A stretch of 63,068 nucleotides of DNA from Nonomuraea fuscirosea (GTDB taxonomy: Bacteria > Actinomycetota > Actinomycetes > Streptosporangiales > Streptosporangiaceae), in assembly GCF_003001935.1 (NCBI RefSeq), contig NZ_PVNG01000039.1:1-63068 (forward strand), read 5' to 3'. Both the position numbers and the translations under genes were made by a program. The notes below the pieces were generated by a model. The model did not search any database and had not been told where the DNA came from. It was given only the letters and a program-made list of their open reading frames with translations. Within the stretch, counting starts at the first letter, position 1; every line of letters starts with the position of its first letter. Shown piece by piece: positions 60,534-63,068 of this stretch.

Positions 60534-61399
60534 TGGCGGATCTCCTCGCGTGGGAACGGCTTGGGAGCCCAGACTGGGAGGAAGTCGCCGGTAGTGCCTC
60601 CGCTGGTGAGGTGGTCGTGGGCGTCCACGCCATGGCGGGCCTGTAGCACGTAGATGGAGCGTGCGACCGGTAGCAGGTTGGCCACGACGGCTTCGGCGTG
60701 GTGGCGGCCGGCCTGGTTGCGGTCGGCGATGATGGAGACGTCGGCACCGTGGAAGTAGCGGGCGAAGTCGGGTTGCCATTTGCCGGCGCCCATCGCGTTG
60801 CAGGTGGCGGTGATGCCGGGCCGGGCGCGCAGGGTTTCGACGTCCTTTTCTCCCTCGGGGATCATGATGACGCGCTGTTCGTGGACGGCGGTGATGACCT
60901 CGGGCAGGCGATAGGGCACGAGGCGTACGGCCAGGTTGCCGTCAGGGCCGTGCAGGCTCCAGCGGCGGCCGGAACGGGTGGAGGGGTCGGGTCGCCATTG
61001 GCGGAAGCCCTGGCAGCCGTTGCCCTTGCGGTTGCAGCGGGAGACCCCGTAGAGGAGGTGCCCGTGCTCGTCGGTGTAGCGGTAATCGGCCACGCGATCG
61101 TGCCCGCACGGCATCCAACGGTCGACGGTGGGCTTGAGCCGGCGAGTCTTCCGCGTGTCTGCCGGCCATAACGCGGTCATGGGCAGATCGAGGGCTGCCA
61201 TGACGTCCTGCACGGAGCATCGCGCGCCGCCGTGGCAGGTGAGCATGACCACCCCGTCCGGGGTCACGCCGACCGAGAGAGACGGGTGCCGGTCATCATG
61301 CGCGGGACACCGGGCGCTCTTCTGCGTGGCTGAACCGCGGGGCGCGTCCCCGGTCTTGTCGTAGAGCGCTTGGAGGATCAGCGCGAAGGGAGCGGTCAT
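60530..61399 (-). CDS. CHC2 zinc-finger/TOPRIM primase-like protein
   Basis: A 289-residue protein: CPAHDDRHPSLSVGV with Cys31 and His34, then CHGGARC with Cys55 and Cys61, forming the CHC2-type zinc finger of DnaG-like primases. A TOPRIM half follows with VIMIPEGEKDVETLRA (acidic Glu) and ADVSIIADRNQAGRHHAEAV (DxD-like, here DRN). It overlaps the DUF3987-type gene by 4 bp, an arrangement typical of actinomycete plasmid/ICE replication modules. Confidence 0.82.
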   Translation of the reverse strand: MTAPFALILQALYDKTGDAPRGSATQKSARCPAHDDRHPSLSVGVTPDGVVMLTCHGGARCSVQDVMAALDLPMTALWPADTRKTRRLKPTVDRWMPCGHDRVADYRYTDEHGHLLYGVSRCNRKGNGCQGFRQWRPDPSTRSGRRWSLHGPDGNLAVRLVPYRLPEVITAVHEQRVIMIPEGEKDVETLRARPGITATCNAMGAGKWQPDFARYFHGADVSIIADRNQAGRHHAEAVVANLLPVARSIYVLQARHGVDAHDHLTSGGTTGDFLPVWAPKPFPREEIRQ

Positions 61400-61523
61400 A
61401 GGGTCGCTCCGTGCTGTGTGCCGGCACGTGGCTGGTTGAGGCGAGTGATGAGGACGGCCTGCACCGGATCACCCGATTCTGCTCGTTGCGGTTGGACGTG
61501 GGGCTGTTGGGGGTGATCGGTGG

Positions 61524-61763
61524 TCAGGAGGCGATCTCGATCGCCGGGCTGAGCGCCGGGTCGTCGATGTTGAGGCAACGCAGGATGTCGGCCCGGCCGA
61601 CGCGGTAGGTGTTGCCGACGCGCAGGACACGGCAGGGGAATTGACCTTTGCGGGCGAGTTCATGTGACTTCGTACGGCCGATGCCGAACGCCTTCCCTGC
61701 GGTGGGGAGGTCGACGGTGGCAGGTAGGGCGAGTAGTTCCTTGGTGGTCAGGGCTTGTGCCAT
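61524..61763 (-). CDS. Excisionase-like HTH protein
   Basis: A 79-residue protein from ATG 61763 (AAAGG seven bases upstream): MAQALTTKELLALPATVDLP, TAGKAFGIGRTKSHELARKG QFPCRVLRVGN, YRVGRADILRCL. This is the HTH_17/excisionase pattern. It lies upstream of the primase-like gene on the same strand and divergent from the XRE regulator at 61934, the usual order in pSAM2-like elements. Likely controls replication or excision. Confidence 0.75.
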   Translation of the reverse strand: MAQALTTKELLALPATVDLPTAGKAFGIGRTKSHELARKGQFPCRVLRVGNTYRVGRADILRCLNIDDPALSPAIEIAS

Positions 61764-61933
61764 GGGCAGGCCTTTCTCCAGGGGAGCCGCCCGAGGTCGT
61801 GGGAGGGTGCCGGGCGGTGTCATCACAGCGGGATGGAAAGATGCTCGCGATCAGGATGGCATGATCGATGATGGACAATCAACCCAAATGCTTGTAGCCT
61901 CCCATCCCATTCGGATGGAGATGGAGATAATCG
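61764..61933. promoter_or_regulatory. Divergent promoter gap
   Basis: A 170-bp gap between the excisionase-like gene (minus) and the XRE regulator (plus), with a locally AT-rich part around 61850-61930. ATGATCGATGATGGACAATC and similar imperfect repeats suggest binding sites, but no exact palindrome was confirmed. Confidence 0.35.
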
Positions 61934-62968
61934 ATGGGTGACGCAATGTCCGGCAATTCCGAGCAGGACTCGTCTGGCTCCCATGCCCGCACCCTGAGCG
62001 AGGAGAACGTCGCCCTGCGGGTTGCCTGGGAGATGCGCCGGCGCGGCTGGTCACAAGAACGCATGGCCCAAGAGCTGACGAACGCCGGATGCCCGACACA
62101 CCAGTCGGCGATTTCGAAGATCGTCAACCCCAAGCCAGACGGCAGTCGCCGCATGATAAGCGTGGACGAGGCGATCGCCATGGCCCGCGTGTTCGGCATC
62201 CCCTTGGAAGAGCTACCCCTTCCCCCCGAAGCAGCCGAAGGACGCGACCTGCACGAGCTCAGCCGGACCGTCACCCGTGAAGGGCGGAAGGCCAAGGCCC
62301 GGCACGCACAGTTCCTCCTGGCTTGGGCACGCCTGCGCTACCGTCTCAGCCAACCGGACAGCCGCACCCTCTACCAGGAGTTTCTCACCCAGCGCAGAGT
62401 CGGCGCGGATCAGGCGAGCGAGGCGATCAAGGTGTGGCGTCACAAGCCGTCCTGGCACGACGCGACCGCCGCCTACTCCAAGCTCGAACGGACGTTACAG
62501 ACCCTCGGAACCGGGCGGGACATGGCCCCGCCTACGGACGATGTCCGCCGACGGCACAGCGTCGTAGCCGACCTTCTGCACGCACGGGAACTGTTCGCCT
62601 CACGCATCCCCGGCACCCCCGTGCGAGTGGTCCCGGACCTGCTCGATCACTTCGCCCAGACACTGATCCGCGCTGACCTGCTGGAAGCCGCCATGCCTCT
62701 CATCGATTCCTACGCTCGTGGCACGCCACACCCCGTCGATGAGGTAGTGGCAGATATCGATCGACGCCTGCGAGAGATCATCGCCCGCGCGCCTCAAGAT
62801 CGGCACGATCATCTCGAAAGCCTCGCGGCCCGCATCGGGCTGCGCGGAGAAGTCCACGAAACGCGGGACCAGCAGGCGCGATCCGCTGGGGAACTCGGGG
62901 TGAGTGTGGAGGATTACCGGGATGCGAAAGACCTTGGTGACATGTATCGCGAATCAGGAATGGGGTGA
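61934..62968 (+). CDS. XRE-family transcriptional regulator
   Basis: A 344-residue protein: EENVALRVAWEMRRRGWSQE, RMAQELTNAGCPTHQSAISK IVNPKPDGSRR as an HTH_3 domain at about 24-85, then a helical C-terminus (KLERTLQTLGTGRDMAPPTD). Its opposite orientation to the replication/excision module suggests that it is that module's repressor. Confidence 0.8.
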   Translation: MGDAMSGNSEQDSSGSHARTLSEENVALRVAWEMRRRGWSQERMAQELTNAGCPTHQSAISKIVNPKPDGSRRMISVDEAIAMARVFGIPLEELPLPPEAAEGRDLHELSRTVTREGRKAKARHAQFLLAWARLRYRLSQPDSRTLYQEFLTQRRVGADQASEAIKVWRHKPSWHDATAAYSKLERTLQTLGTGRDMAPPTDDVRRRHSVVADLLHARELFASRIPGTPVRVVPDLLDHFAQTLIRADLLEAAMPLIDSYARGTPHPVDEVVADIDRRLREIIARAPQDRHDHLESLAARIGLRGEVHETRDQQARSAGELGVSVEDYRDAKDLGDMYRESGMG

Positions 62969-62988
62969 GTCAATGAGTCTTTGTCATC

Positions 62989-63068
62989 TCAGGCGGCCTG
63001 AGCAACGCGGTGGTTCTGAAGGACGGCGATGGCCTTGCAGAGATGGCCAGCTTTGCTTGGGCTGCAGC
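62989..63068 (-). CDS. Possible 3' end of a minus-strand gene, cut by the window
   Basis: The minus strand reads CSPSKAGHLCKAIAVLQNHR VAQAA and stops at 62989-62991; the frame is open to the right edge. The short tail looks protein-like and reminds me of transposase C-termini, but 26 residues cannot support an assignment. It converges with the XRE regulator. Confidence 0.3.
   Translation of the reverse strand, partial: CSPSKAGHLCKAIAVLQNHRVAQAA

Noticed and set aside
61396..61578. A 60-codon minus-strand frame between the primase-like and HTH genes
   Set aside because: Arg/Gln/Pro-rich with no ribosome-binding site, overlapping the primase start; treated as chance.
1..63068. CRISPR arrays, rRNA or tRNA genes
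   Set aside because: No regularly spaced short repeats and no cloverleaf-forming sequence with a complete set of arms were found by eye.

Overview
The window is GC-rich throughout, with strong third-position GC bias, Actinobacteria-style ATGA/GTGA stop-start overlaps and several actinomycete-specific families (XRE+TPR regulators, Methyltransf_19, DUF4192, DUF3560, Trypco1, IS701). The best guess is a filamentous actinomycete, probably Streptosporangiales. This is inferred from gene content only; there is no rRNA or tRNA to place it.

Layout. (1) 1-1,670: the truncated N-terminal part of an unrecognised protein on the minus strand, then a graveyard of frameshifted fragments. (2) 1,674-12,455: a plus-strand NUDIX hydrolase, then a convergent minus-strand operon of about 13 genes. 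In transcription order it is queD-queE-folE, phosphoribosyltransferase, methyltransferase, thymidylate-kinase-like kinase, SPASM-type radical SAM enzyme, DegT aminotransferase, second kinase, HAD phosphatase, PurC (SAICAR synthetase)-like ligase, DEDD exonuclease and mycothiol-nitroreductase-like protein. It faces a divergent XRE/TPR regulator (12,690). FolE, QueD and QueE together make 7-carboxy-7-deazaguanine (CDG). QueC, which would carry CDG on to preQ0, is absent, so the operon looks like an unassigned CDG-derived nucleoside pathway. (3) 14,394-19,698: a minus-strand set with a lipoprotein binding protein, an O-methyltransferase, two SsuC/TauC-type permeases, a membrane M48 peptidase and a small conserved protein; no ABC ATPase is present. 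(4) 19,836-24,687: an XRE regulator with a Methyltransf_19 protein, an APH-fold protein and two small proteins, and a divergent HAD hydrolase. (5) 24,960-28,200: gene remnants and a protein carrying two RHIM-like amyloid motifs next to a small membrane protein.

(6) 28,200-63,068: plasmid/ICE-type accessory DNA. It holds two SSB-like proteins, a ParB-like protein, DUF932, DUF3560, DUF4192, a 1,758-residue MobF relaxase, CHC2/TOPRIM and DUF3987-like replication proteins, excisionase-like HTH proteins and XRE regulators. Cargo includes an FAD monooxygenase and a five-gene Trypco1/MoxR/vWA/CHAT/PP2C-like set (38,066-43,668) matching the predicted NTP-dependent conflict systems. An intact IS701-family element with CTAG target duplication lies just downstream of the relaxase, followed by a secreted DUF732 triple-repeat protein and a decayed group II intron. 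No integrase, TraB/FtsK translocase or element boundary lies in the window.

Two non-coding features stand out. Three giant nested inverted repeats (about 27.85-28.21, 36.45-36.65 and 44.83-45.14 kb) share the core AAGATCTTTT...AAAACATCTT with the same mismatch, and each sits directly upstream of a gene; the third buries the downstream ribosome-binding site and start codon in its arm. A 15-bp motif (GAGTTGTCAATGTGC) also recurs three times beside hairpins around two paralogous small genes.
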